Shown: positions 1 to 6,922 of the stretch, one piece after another
How the letters are laid out: each line of letters begins with the position of its first letter
Numbering within the stretch: the stretch's first letter is position 1
Origin: a virus
IMG/VR virus record: IMGVR_UViG_3300014720_000224
Coordinates: 1 to 21,492 of that record
DNA: 21,492 nucleotides
Reading direction: 5' to 3' (one strand)
Position numbers and translations under genes: made by a program
The notes under the pieces: model-generated
Told to the model about the DNA's origin: nothing
The model's input: only the letters and a program-made list of their open reading frames with translations
Databases searched by the model: none

Positions 1-539
1 TCCTTAATGCAGATATAAAATCTAATGCTGCAATTTCGCACAGCAAATTGGCAAACATCACTGCTGGGCAAGTTCTTTTGGGTAATGCTTCAAACGTTCC
101 AACAGCAACTGCTTTATCTGGAAAGGTAACAATTGATTCATCTGGAGTCACATCAATCACTCCAGGTATTATTGTCAATGCAGACATTAGTTCATCTGCT
201 GCTATTGAAATCACAAAAATCGCCGACGTAACCATTGATACAAAAACAGCCAATTACACGCTGCTACTGACAGACAAGAACAAGTTCATCGAGATGAATC
301 TTGCTGGCGCAAATACGGTAAGCGTTCCAACGAACGCTTCTGTTGCTTTCCCAATCGGTTCACAAATTCACATCACGCAGTACGGCGCTGGCAAAACACA
401 GGTCGTGGCGGTAACGCCAGCAACGACAACGGTTAGGTCAACTCCAGGAACATATCTAAGAGCGCAGTACTCATCTGCAACGCTTGTGAAAAGAGCAACC
501 GATGAGTGGTATCTCGTTGGAGACCTCAGTGCCACATGA
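1..539 (+). CDS. Tail-fibre-like structural protein, C-terminal part (5' end outside window)
   Basis: The frame is open from base 3 to the TGA at 537-539, giving at least 178 residues; the start lies left of the window. The visible part holds a fibre-repeat segment (GNASNVPTATALSG, then VTIDSSGVTSITPG) and a C-terminal domain with DKNKFIEM, SVAFPIGSQI and LVKRATDEWYLVGD. The C-terminal about 120 residues closely match the end of the long fibre gene at the other window edge, which has DKNKIVEM, SVAFPVGSQI and LIKRAENTWVLVGD. Such domains are common at the ends of tail-fibre proteins of tailed phages, so a distal fibre or adhesin role is likely. The next gene starts inside its stop codon (ATGA), so the two are probably translated together. 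The function is inferred from repeat style and the paralog, not from a specific motif. Confidence 0.85.
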   Translation, partial: LNADIKSNAAISHSKLANITAGQVLLGNASNVPTATALSGKVTIDSSGVTSITPGIIVNADISSSAAIEITKIADVTIDTKTANYTLLLTDKNKFIEMNLAGANTVSVPTNASVAFPIGSQIHITQYGAGKTQVVAVTPATTTVRSTPGTYLRAQYSSATLVKRATDEWYLVGDLSAT

Positions 540-1123
540 GACCAATAGTAGGGAACACTTCTAGCGAAGGTAAAAAACCAACGACGCCGACCATCGGCAC
601 GGCCTCTGCTGGTGATGCGCAGGCGACAGTACCATTCACAGAATCCACATACCGTGGAAAAAATAATGCTGGAACCTACAGAGCAACATCTAGCCCTAGT
701 TCAATTGCGGGGACCTGCGCTGCGCCGTGCAATTCAATTACGGTTACTGGCTTAAGCAATGGAACTGCTTACACGTTTACCGTAAGACTTGAAACACCGT
801 ACGGTGTCAATTCGGATAATTCTTCTTCATCTAATTCTGTAACCCCTGTTGCGCCACCCTACTTCCCACCGTACTTCCCACCCTACTTCCCACCGTACTT
901 CCCACCACAGTTCCCACCTGTGGATTTCTGTACAACTTGCCTCGCTAGTACCCCATGCGTGTTTGCAAACTTTACTTTCACACAAAGAGTAACCAACCAC
1001 ACGAACTGCGCCTTCTTCGCAGGTATCTGCGGAGGAGTTTGCACTGGTAGTTATGATGAATATATCCATCCTTGCGGATATGGCTGTTGCGTAAGTTTGG
1101 CACTAAATGCATCATGCCCGTAA
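536..1123 (+). CDS. Fibronectin type III protein with PP[YQ]F repeat and cysteine-rich C-terminus
   Basis: A 195-residue protein. I chose the ATG at 536 because it overlaps the upstream stop (ATGA) and puts GKKPTTPT near the N-terminus, as in the right-hand paralog. Residues about 15-103 form a fibronectin III-like domain with the signature ITVTGLSNGTAYTFTV. Residues 107-128 are a proline/aromatic repeat: four PPYF units and one PPQF. The last about 65 residues carry ten cysteines (132, 135, 141, 158, 165, 169, 180, 184, 185, 194), including a CC pair; two more (61, 65) lie in the FnIII domain. Coupling to a tail-fibre gene suggests a virion surface or fibre-associated protein. The cysteine-rich domain is absent from the paralog and I do not recognise it; it could be disulphide-bonded or metal-binding. 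Confidence 0.85.
   Translation: MRPIVGNTSSEGKKPTTPTIGTASAGDAQATVPFTESTYRGKNNAGTYRATSSPSSIAGTCAAPCNSITVTGLSNGTAYTFTVRLETPYGVNSDNSSSSNSVTPVAPPYFPPYFPPYFPPYFPPQFPPVDFCTTCLASTPCVFANFTFTQRVTNHTNCAFFAGICGGVCTGSYDEYIHPCGYGCCVSLALNASCP
854..919 (+). repeat. 12-nt tandem repeat encoding PPYF units
   Basis: About five and a half copies of a 12-nt unit of the form CCACCSTACTTC sit in the FnIII protein gene and encode PPYF, with the last full unit changed to PPQF. It is the short counterpart of the much longer array at 16953-17306. The codons are nearly uniform between units, which suggests recent expansion or slippage. Confidence 0.9.
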
Positions 1124-1157
1124 TACCAAGATATGTTAGAGTTTGGCGTCGACAAAC

Positions 1158-1163
1158 GGAGGA
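1158..1163 (+). promoter_or_regulatory. Ribosome binding site fixing the start at 1170
   Basis: GGAGGA lies 6 nt before the ATG at 1170. This favours that start over an in-frame TTG at 1143. Confidence 0.8.
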
Positions 1164-1169
1164 AAACAA

Positions 1170-1439
1170 ATGAGCAATGAACTAATCCCAGCACCAACCG
1201 ATACGCCAAGTGCAACCCCTGATGGTTTCAGGACGTTTGCATTCGTCGTTGATGGAGAGGTCGGCTACAAGGTGTCGATATCTACGCATCCTGATTTTCT
1301 GCCAAGCGTTGCCTGCTTGTCGTCAAATCCAACAATCATAGAATTGCACGGAGACGACAGGGTAATGGTTACGCCAGCATGGAAAAATATCATGGGTTGG
1401 ACATTCGACGGCGAAAACTTTCATCCACCAGTTGAATAA
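1170..1439 (+). CDS. Small hypothetical structural-type protein (89 aa)
   Basis: A small protein of 89 residues with a good Shine-Dalgarno site. I do not recognise a catalytic domain. The N-terminus is Pro/Thr-rich (NELIPAPTDTPSATPDG). A short beta-rich core follows (FRTFAFVVDGEVGYKVSI), and the protein ends with WTFDGENFHPP. That WxxDGxxFxPP ending resembles the C-terminal motif of many small phage virion proteins and fibre attachments, so I infer a virion-associated role. It lies between the FnIII adhesin-like gene and a small Cys-rich protein gene in the left + strand cluster. Function unknown. Confidence 0.7.
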   Translation: MSNELIPAPTDTPSATPDGFRTFAFVVDGEVGYKVSISTHPDFLPSVACLSSNPTIIELHGDDRVMVTPAWKNIMGWTFDGENFHPPVE

Positions 1440-1443
1440 TCTT

Positions 1444-1450
1444 GGAGGGG
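1444..1450 (+). promoter_or_regulatory. Ribosome binding site for the gene at 1454
   Basis: GGAGGGG sits just upstream of the ATG at 1454 (5 nt from the GGAGG core). It favours that start over an in-frame TTG at 1442. Confidence 0.8.
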
Positions 1451-1453
1451 ACA

Positions 1454-1687
1454 ATGTCCGCGTGGCAGGATTTCATTAAAAATAATAAGTCGTCAAGAGT
1501 AAAACCATGGGATGTAATAAACCCAAATTCTCCGAAAGCGCAAGATGAGGAAGCAGAAAGACGATACGCAATTTGCGAAAAATGCCCAAGGTTCCTTGGA
1601 GTTACAAAACAGTGCAAGGAATGTGGATGTTTTATGAACCTAAAAACAAAACTTGCAGATGCAACGTGCCCGCTCGGTAAATGGTGA
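1454..1687 (+). CDS. Small zinc-finger-like Cys-rich protein (77 aa)
   Basis: A 77-residue protein. The C-terminal half has a regular cysteine pattern: C41-x2-C44, C54-x2-C57-x-C59 and C72, with the conserved-looking words ICEKCPRF, CKECGCFM and CPLGKW. Small phage proteins with this CxxC / CxxCxC / CPxxKW layout are common in aquatic myoviruses and are annotated as hypothetical or DUF6171-like; the layout suggests a bound zinc ion. The N-terminal half (WQDFIKNNK, KPWDVINPN) is polar with no recognisable domain. Its stop codon TGA shares a base with the next ATG. The role is unknown; nucleic-acid or protein binding is only a guess. Confidence 0.75.
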   Translation: MSAWQDFIKNNKSSRVKPWDVINPNSPKAQDEEAERRYAICEKCPRFLGVTKQCKECGCFMNLKTKLADATCPLGKW

Positions 1688-1731
1688 TGTCAACAAATCC
1701 TGTTGTCGGTGCAGTGCTAGCATTTTTGTAA
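1687..1731 (+). CDS. Possible 14-codon leader peptide linking two genes
   Basis: An ATG at 1687 overlaps the upstream stop (TGATG) and opens a 14-residue frame, MSTNPVVGAVLAFL. Its TAA at 1729-1731 overlaps the ATG of the next gene (TAATG). The oxygenase start at 1731 has no visible Shine-Dalgarno site, so a ribosome re-initiating through this mini-frame could be how the oxygenase is translated. It may equally be a chance frame in a short spacer. Confidence 0.35.
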   Translation: MSTNPVVGAVLAFL

Positions 1732-2768
1732 TGAATATCTATTCCGCGTCAACCCCTCACATTGGCAGAGAAGAAGTATTGGAAATCGATGGATTTGACG
1801 ACGTTCACCTTGGTGGTGGAGTTGTTCTTTTTAGAAACGCGGTTGACGTAAAACGTGAAGTCATGGCACCGTGGATTGACGCTCATGCGCAAGCCGCACA
1901 TGAACAACGCTGGAAATATCACAAAGACCTTGATGGGCAGACTTATGCCGTGAATGAAGATGGAAATAAGTTTTCGCTGGAGCAAATTGAGGAGGTTCCG
2001 GTTCGTGTACTGCAGCCAGTAACAGAATCGACCGAGCCAGAAATAGCAGATATATTCAGAAACTGGGAAGACCAAATATATAAATGCCTACTAAAATACT
2101 CGTACAGATTTCCGTTTGTGGTGGGAACGATTTGGTGGCGTAGTCGAGGCCATGTCCTTCGTTATGACAAGGGAGACTACCTGGGCGTTCACAACGACAA
2201 CGACTCCAACTACAGGGCAACTGGCGGAGAAAGATTCATACCAAAGGGACAGGTTCAGATGCGCCAAGTGGTAGCAGTGATGCTGTACATAAATGACTGT
2301 GTTGATTCTCCGGAAAAGATTGATGGGACCAATTACACGGGGGGTGAGTTGTTTTTCCCGTACCTAGATATAACTCATCAAGCAAAAACTGGTGACATTG
2401 TTATTTTCCCTTGTAATTTTATGGCTACTCATGGCGTACACACCGTGACCGACGGGCAAAGGTACGGATATCTTGAGTTTTATTCACAAGGAGTTTCTCA
2501 TGCGGAAGTGTTGATAAATGTTAGTGAGCCAGAAGACTGTGATGATTGGTGTAGGCCGCACTGGATTGATAATTTTTATGACGATTTTGCAATCTACTCG
2601 AAGCATGCAGAATTTGGAAAAGAAAATTTTGGGATTATGCAGACCAATCCGGTTTATCAAAACCGCGCACTAGAAGGCGACAATGGCTTAATAAAACCAT
2701 ATTATTCGTCAAAAGTAAAAGAGGACACACTTAGCCGAGGAAAAGAATACCCGGCTGAACTTCTTTAA
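1731..2768 (+). CDS. 2OG-Fe(II) oxygenase, prolyl 4-hydroxylase-like
   Basis: A 345-residue protein of the prolyl-4-hydroxylase-like 2OG-Fe(II) superfamily. Such enzymes oxidise a substrate C-H bond using O2 and 2-oxoglutarate, giving succinate and CO2. The core motifs are visible: RGHVLRYDKGDYLGVHND supplies the iron ligands H154 and D156, GGELFFPY is the usual strand, and ATHGVHTVTDGQRYGYL supplies the distal H234 and the 2OG-binding R244. The N-terminal third (IDGFDDVHLGGGVVLFRNA; WKYHKDLDG) and the WWRSRGH segment match those of the three oxygenases at 4410-6922 on the other strand. I place the start at 1731 (TAATG overlap); an upstream in-frame TTG at 1653 lies inside the preceding gene and is less likely. 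This is the only oxygenase on the + strand, and it ends head-on against the opposite gene cluster. The substrate is unknown. Confidence 0.9.
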   Translation: MNIYSASTPHIGREEVLEIDGFDDVHLGGGVVLFRNAVDVKREVMAPWIDAHAQAAHEQRWKYHKDLDGQTYAVNEDGNKFSLEQIEEVPVRVLQPVTESTEPEIADIFRNWEDQIYKCLLKYSYRFPFVVGTIWWRSRGHVLRYDKGDYLGVHNDNDSNYRATGGERFIPKGQVQMRQVVAVMLYINDCVDSPEKIDGTNYTGGELFFPYLDITHQAKTGDIVIFPCNFMATHGVHTVTDGQRYGYLEFYSQGVSHAEVLINVSEPEDCDDWCRPHWIDNFYDDFAIYSKHAEFGKENFGIMQTNPVYQNRALEGDNGLIKPYYSSKVKEDTLSRGKEYPAELL

Positions 2769-3553
2769 TTCATATTACTTAGATATAAATTGTCGCCTCG
2801 TTTAGATTTGATATAAAGGGTTTGGCCAACTTTATTCACCTCCTCGTCGTTCACGACTGAAAAGTGAAAAAATAATGAGTTTCTATAAGTTGATTTATCA
2901 GTTACCCAATCCTCTTGCGGCAAGTCTGATTGTTTCCCACGGTGTATTGCCAAGCCGTGCCAAATTATAAAGTCGCCCTTTTTGGCTTTAAAGTTGTACG
3001 TTTTTGTATTGAGTCGTGCCATGTGTTCAGCAACGAGTTTTTCATAGTACTCGTAGCAAACGTGCGGATTGTCCATCATGTTTTTATAGTTGACAATCGA
3101 TGAGTCGGTATGCAGTATGTGGGAATAAGGGGCAACCTCAAATGGACCGCAATTTGGACCAAAATCTTCCAGGGCTATTATCCCGCCATAGTAATGGTCT
3201 CCATTTGGCACGAGACCACCGTACCCATGATTAAATTGTTCAATATCATCGTTAAAGTCTCTATGCCACTGTATGTTGGAGGAGCCAATTCTTGCTTCGA
3301 CCATATGCACTGAAAATTTACGGTTTATCGACTTGGCATACTCATCTAACATTTGCGAATGTATCAAATCGACTATTAGTTCGTCTTGCAAATATTCTAA
3401 CCGGGATGACAAATATGACTTCCACGGCTCAAGAATTGACGATGTAACTTCTTTATACTGTGTATTAAATCTATCTATTAGCGATATGTCTATTGCGTTT
3501 TCAATTACTTGAAATCCGAATTGCTGTATTGCTTCATGCGATATTTTGCTCAT
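2765..3553 (-). CDS. Phytanoyl-CoA dioxygenase (PhyH)-like 2OG-Fe(II) oxygenase
   Basis: A 262-residue protein with the PhyH arrangement. SSNIQWHRDFND carries H97 and D99, GPNCGPFEVAPYSH is the typical loop with a short lid, and KGDFIIWHGLAIHRG carries the distal H204; R224 in TYRNSLFFHF is the likely 2OG-binding arginine. PhyH enzymes hydroxylate diverse small molecules, including acyl-CoAs, ectoine and natural-product intermediates, so the substrate cannot be predicted. I chose the ATG at 3553, which has GGAGG 9 nt upstream; an ATG at 3583 has a poorer site. The gene overlaps the upstream dehydrogenase-like gene by 20 nt, so the two are probably co-translated. Its stop overlaps the stop of the convergent + strand oxygenase by 4 nt. 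Confidence 0.85.
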   Translation of the reverse strand: MSKISHEAIQQFGFQVIENAIDISLIDRFNTQYKEVTSSILEPWKSYLSSRLEYLQDELIVDLIHSQMLDEYAKSINRKFSVHMVEARIGSSNIQWHRDFNDDIEQFNHGYGGLVPNGDHYYGGIIALEDFGPNCGPFEVAPYSHILHTDSSIVNYKNMMDNPHVCYEYYEKLVAEHMARLNTKTYNFKAKKGDFIIWHGLAIHRGKQSDLPQEDWVTDKSTYRNSLFFHFSVVNDEEVNKVGQTLYIKSKRGDNLYLSNMN

Positions 3554-4400
3554 ACTGCAACACCTCCGGGTCGTGCCAAACATTTCTATCTTCTGGACGC
3601 TGTTTGTGCAAGTGCTTATTCGCGGTTAGATTTTTGCAGAATCTATTTATCCCGTGGATGAACCCTAGGTGTTCCGGAAAACCTAATTCTGCGCAAATGT
3701 TTCTGAGTTTCCCATCATTAATTTGTTGCCAAATTTCTATCATCGCCTCAGCGCCAGTTCTACCATCTACATAAAATTTGTCTGCAATAAGGTCTAATGA
3801 CGACTGCTCCCATGCCATGATTTTGGGAGTTTTCTTGTCTTGGTATAGGGGCTCATTCTCGGCTGATTTTTCAGCAACAGCCATATATCGATTTACGATT
3901 TTGGCTTGAGTTTCAGAATATTGAACACTCCATATTGTGTTTTGGAATATTCCATAAACGCCATTTGCCCTATCCCCGGACACAATCATTAAGTGAGTGC
4001 CAGGCCTTGTTTCTCGAATATCATCAAATGGGTAGCCCCTAATCGCGCCTTCGACGTAATTGTCTGTGAGATTTTGGATAATTGTTCGCCAATGTTTTTC
4101 TTCATCTTCACCATTTAGAGAATTTAGGTCTATATACAAACCATCGAATTTTGCATCTATAAAAAGGATTTTGGGCGTATCAAATGCGATGCTCCCTGTG
4201 CCAACACAAATCACAGTTTTGCAAATCTGACTGATGTCATTAAGATTGTTCACTTTTGTAAAACCACATTTGAGTGCCGAAGCAATTGTTTCATCTGTTC
4301 TTTCATAGGCAGGGAAAAATATTTTATGACCTACTGCTTGGAGTGATATGCCAATGCTCCTACCCATTTTCCCTGGCGAAATTATCCCGATGTTTTCCAT
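3534..4400 (-). CDS. NAD(P)-binding dehydrogenase of the 6-phosphogluconate / 3-hydroxyisobutyrate dehydrogenase type
   Basis: A 288-residue protein. The N-terminus IGIISPGKMGRSIGISL is a Rossmann NAD(P)-binding motif (G5-x4-G10-x2-G13) in the form typical of beta-hydroxyacid dehydrogenases. The GIISPGxMG wording is most like the DUF1932-containing subgroup. Alternating strands and helices follow (TVICVGTGS, ILFIDAKFDGLYIDLNS). The helical C-terminal half (VAEKSAENEPLYQ, FPEHLGFIHG) is unlike the families I know well, and I cannot place the usual catalytic lysine. Family members oxidise beta-hydroxyacids or reduce the semialdehydes. A dehydrogenase beside a PhyH-like hydroxylase could oxidise the hydroxylated product further, but this is inference. 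It lies 9 nt after the upstream oxygenase and overlaps the PhyH gene. Confidence 0.75.
   Translation of the reverse strand: MENIGIISPGKMGRSIGISLQAVGHKIFFPAYERTDETIASALKCGFTKVNNLNDISQICKTVICVGTGSIAFDTPKILFIDAKFDGLYIDLNSLNGEDEEKHWRTIIQNLTDNYVEGAIRGYPFDDIRETRPGTHLMIVSGDRANGVYGIFQNTIWSVQYSETQAKIVNRYMAVAEKSAENEPLYQDKKTPKIMAWEQSSLDLIADKFYVDGRTGAEAMIEIWQQINDGKLRNICAELGFPEHLGFIHGINRFCKNLTANKHLHKQRPEDRNVWHDPEVLQYEQNIA
3563..3567 (-). promoter_or_regulatory. Ribosome binding site for the PhyH-like gene
   Basis: GGAGG on the minus strand lies 9 nt before the ATG at 3553. It is inside the 3' end of the upstream gene and decides the start. Confidence 0.75.
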
Positions 4401-4409
4401 GGCGTGCTG

Positions 4410-5219
4410 CTACCTTTCAGGGATGCTTCCAATTAGCGCAAGAGGCTGGTACTGAACCCCAACCTCTTGCGAGAATTTACCGAAGTCTATATACGAAGAC
4501 GAATTAAGCCAAGACGTTTTTATCTCTTCTTTAGTTGACGGCAATTTTGGGCTTGCTCCAGGTATATCGCCATGACCATACCAAGACAAATATGCGTATC
4601 TTGTTCCGTCTGTTACTGGATAAATTTCGTGGCACCCAATAAAGTTTGATGGATATACCAGAATTCGTCCGTAAATTCCTGGAACGGAAATACCCCACGG
4701 TCTAAATCCGGTTTGTCCGCCAACGAATTCCTCATTGAGCGTAATTGTGCAAGTTAATGTATTGCAAACTGGTTGCTGATTCAACGGCGTAAAGTTGTCA
4801 TTTCCGTATGGAATCGACGCATCAGAATGTGGACCCATTGAATGGCCTTCGTCGTACCGAATCATATACCCACGAGTTTTCCATCTAATTGATGTCATTG
4901 CAGTTGGGAATTGTCTGCAATACATGACGACGGCATCGTATATGGCTTTTTCTAGGCTTGAAATTGTTGTCACATTTTTTTGTGATATTCCATTAAACAT
5001 TGTGTTTGTGTAGCGCAATGGAGCAATATCTCGATGTTGTTGCTGGTGATGCTCGTACCCCCCGCTATTCAACACTCTGCCATGTTTATCTGTCTCATAG
5101 CCTGCTGGGGCGACATTCTGTTCAATGTCAGAAATCAGTTGCTGAACATCAACGCGACTTGTTTCAATCAACCCATCAAACACCATTATTCCGTTACCAA
5201 GATGAGCTATTTCGCGCAT
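4410..5219 (-). CDS. 2OG-Fe(II) oxygenase, prolyl 4-hydroxylase-like (tandem copy 3)
   Basis: A 269-residue member of the prolyl-hydroxylase-like family. RWKTRGYMIRYDEG leads to GPHSDAS with iron ligands H131 and D133; IGCHEIYPVTDGTRYAYLSWYGHG gives the distal H197 and R207. The N-terminal domain has LGNGIMVFDG and VLNSGGY, which correspond to words in the neighbouring oxygenases, so this is a paralog. The middle of the core differs: EEFVGGQTGFRPWGI replaces the usual GGxxxFP strand. The ATG at 5219 starts 1 nt after the stop of the upstream oxygenase, so translational coupling is likely. The substrate is unknown. Confidence 0.88.
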   Translation of the reverse strand: MREIAHLGNGIMVFDGLIETSRVDVQQLISDIEQNVAPAGYETDKHGRVLNSGGYEHHQQQHRDIAPLRYTNTMFNGISQKNVTTISSLEKAIYDAVVMYCRQFPTAMTSIRWKTRGYMIRYDEGHSMGPHSDASIPYGNDNFTPLNQQPVCNTLTCTITLNEEFVGGQTGFRPWGISVPGIYGRILVYPSNFIGCHEIYPVTDGTRYAYLSWYGHGDIPGASPKLPSTKEEIKTSWLNSSSYIDFGKFSQEVGVQYQPLALIGSIPER

Positions 5220-5220
5220 G

Positions 5221-6117
5221 TCAGAATCCGCCTTGAACCAGCGAGAAAGCTAGCGAGCTGATGTGATGTTTATTTATTTCAAGATGATTGCGGAAATCCT
5301 CCCTAAGGGTGGGCATATAAACGTTTGTCGCTACTTGGGCTAGGTCGGGTTCTTTTATTGGGTCGACGATTGCTTCGTTGTATTGAATATTGGGACTCCC
5401 ATGCGAATACCATCCAAGATAGCTGTAGCGGGAACCACGCGTTACGGTGGTCACCTGATGTGAAGCAATGAAATTGGATGGGAACATTAAAATGTCTCCC
5501 TTTTTGGGCAAATAAGTTATCCCCAAATCATCAAATGCGTGGTGGCCACCACTAAAAGAATTATTGGTGACAACGTCCATGTCGTCTGTGCAATCGTTAA
5601 AATACACAATACACGACACGGTATTTCTGGTAGCCAGCTGGTCTGATGGTTGAGGAAATCCATAGACATAGTCAGCACTTGTATCAGAATGCACCCCCAG
5701 GTATTGGCGGTTTTGTTCTTCGTATCGGACGATGTGCCCCTTTACTTTCCACCATATATTTTTATAAGCAAGAGGGAATTTCGCCAGATATTGAAGCAAG
5801 TACGCATCTTTTGATTTTTCCAAAAAGTTTAAGAACTCTTTGATTTGCGGGTCTTTTCTTTGATGTGCAGAAGAACACCTCCCTGGCATTGCCATGAATG
5901 TGTCATCGCTAAATATGTAGCCGCTTTTATTTATTAGCGCTGGTTTTCCTGTTTCTGGGTGCAAGGTTGGCGTGTACATATCCGCGACATCCTCGCCAAC
6001 CAATTTCTCTGCTGTGTGATATGTCCATTCCCAGTCGAGAGTTATTGCGTTTTTGAATAAACACACACCAGACCCAAGATGCTCCATGGCTGAGTTATTA
6101 AACTCTGTAGTGGTCAT
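5221..6117 (-). CDS. 2OG-Fe(II) oxygenase, prolyl 4-hydroxylase-like (tandem copy 2)
   Basis: A 298-residue oxygenase. The N-terminal region has LGSGVCLFKNA and INKSGYIF. WWKVKGHIVRYEEQNRQYLG precedes H143-S-D145, SFSGGHHAFDDLGITY is the core strand, and FIASHQVTTVTRGSRYSYL provides H220 and R230. All expected metal and co-substrate residues are present, so it should be active. The start at 6117 has AGGAG 8 nt upstream, inside the end of the preceding gene (20 nt overlap). It is more closely related to the copies at 6098-6922 and 1731-2768 than to the other oxygenases here. The C-terminal about 60 residues after the core are not recognisable. The substrate is unknown. Confidence 0.9.
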   Translation of the reverse strand: MTTTEFNNSAMEHLGSGVCLFKNAITLDWEWTYHTAEKLVGEDVADMYTPTLHPETGKPALINKSGYIFSDDTFMAMPGRCSSAHQRKDPQIKEFLNFLEKSKDAYLLQYLAKFPLAYKNIWWKVKGHIVRYEEQNRQYLGVHSDTSADYVYGFPQPSDQLATRNTVSCIVYFNDCTDDMDVVTNNSFSGGHHAFDDLGITYLPKKGDILMFPSNFIASHQVTTVTRGSRYSYLGWYSHGSPNIQYNEAIVDPIKEPDLAQVATNVYMPTLREDFRNHLEINKHHISSLAFSLVQGGF

Positions 6118-6922
6118 TACTTCTACTCCTGTGCATTACGAGATGTGGTGGCGGTGTTTCCCCGTATTTGGCGTTTATGTACCTATCGTAGTCTCCCAGA
6201 ACGCTCTGGAGCCAAACCTGACCGCCATTGGAACTCGCAGCGGCCTGCGGGTCTATTCCGTGCTTTGCGTGTTCTGAGCCCTGAGCGAACCAAGCAAGAT
6301 ACGAATATCTCTTACCTTTGGTTACCTCGTTTATTTGGTGAGCAGCCGTATAGTTGGCCGGAAAAAATACAGCGTCCCCCGCTGAGGGAATGATATCAAC
6401 ATCAGCATATGGAAAATACATTGACCCGCCATCAAAGTCACTACCTGCTGTATTGAGAAAAATGATAGCACTCACCACATTTCTTGTTGCGTGTTGTTCG
6501 TCTGGAACATTTCCATATTTGTAATTTACGTCATTGTCGCAGTGTAATCCCAGAGAGCCGCCAGCAGAATAAGACAAAATGTGCCCGACGCTCTTCCACC
6601 AAAGGCAAGACAAGAGGGCGGGGAATATTTCCACGTATTTCAATAAGCAGTCATACAGTACCGCCTCGTATTCATTGTACCAGTCGTCTCCAAGTGCTTG
6701 CAGGCGCAACGGTGCTCGATGCATATGGTCCAAGCCATATATAAACCCCCCCTGGTTTACTGCGTGGACTGGTTTCCCTGATTCATCGTAAACAATCGTG
6801 AAGTTTGATTCAATTGCTTCCTGCTCAAGTCTCAACAATCTGTCTTGCATCTCGGCAAAATTAACATTATGCGCATTCTTAAATGTGACTATTCCATACC
6901 CGTGATTTATTATTTCAGTCAT
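6098..6922 (-). CDS. 2OG-Fe(II) oxygenase, prolyl 4-hydroxylase-like (tandem copy 1)
   Basis: A 274-residue oxygenase. HGYGIVTFKNA opens the N-terminal domain and VNQGGFIYGLDHMHRAP is the paralog-shared segment. WWKSVGHILSYSAGGSLGLH leads to H127-C-D129; FDGGSMYFPYADVDI is the core strand; TAAHQINEVTKGKRYSYLAW holds H195 and R205. The full Fe(II)/2OG set is present. It is the first of three tandem prolyl-hydroxylase-like genes, probably produced by duplication followed by strong divergence. The start ATG overlaps the stop of the glutathione-peroxidase-fold gene (ATGA). The C-terminus after the core is polar and histidine-containing, without a recognisable domain. The substrate is unknown. Confidence 0.9.
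   Translation of the reverse strand: MTEIINHGYGIVTFKNAHNVNFAEMQDRLLRLEQEAIESNFTIVYDESGKPVHAVNQGGFIYGLDHMHRAPLRLQALGDDWYNEYEAVLYDCLLKYVEIFPALLSCLWWKSVGHILSYSAGGSLGLHCDNDVNYKYGNVPDEQHATRNVVSAIIFLNTAGSDFDGGSMYFPYADVDIIPSAGDAVFFPANYTAAHQINEVTKGKRYSYLAWFAQGSEHAKHGIDPQAAASSNGGQVWLQSVLGDYDRYINAKYGETPPPHLVMHRSRSNDHYRV
6126..6130 (-). promoter_or_regulatory. Ribosome binding site for the oxygenase starting at 6117
   Basis: AGGAG on the minus strand lies 8 nt before the ATG at 6117, within the 3' end of the upstream oxygenase gene. Confidence 0.7.

Noticed and set aside
827-1069. Minus-strand frame with a Trp-Glu-Val repeat
   Set aside because: It is the antisense shadow of the PPYF repeat and cysteine-rich tail; the plus-strand gene is supported by its paralog and by coupling to the fibre gene.
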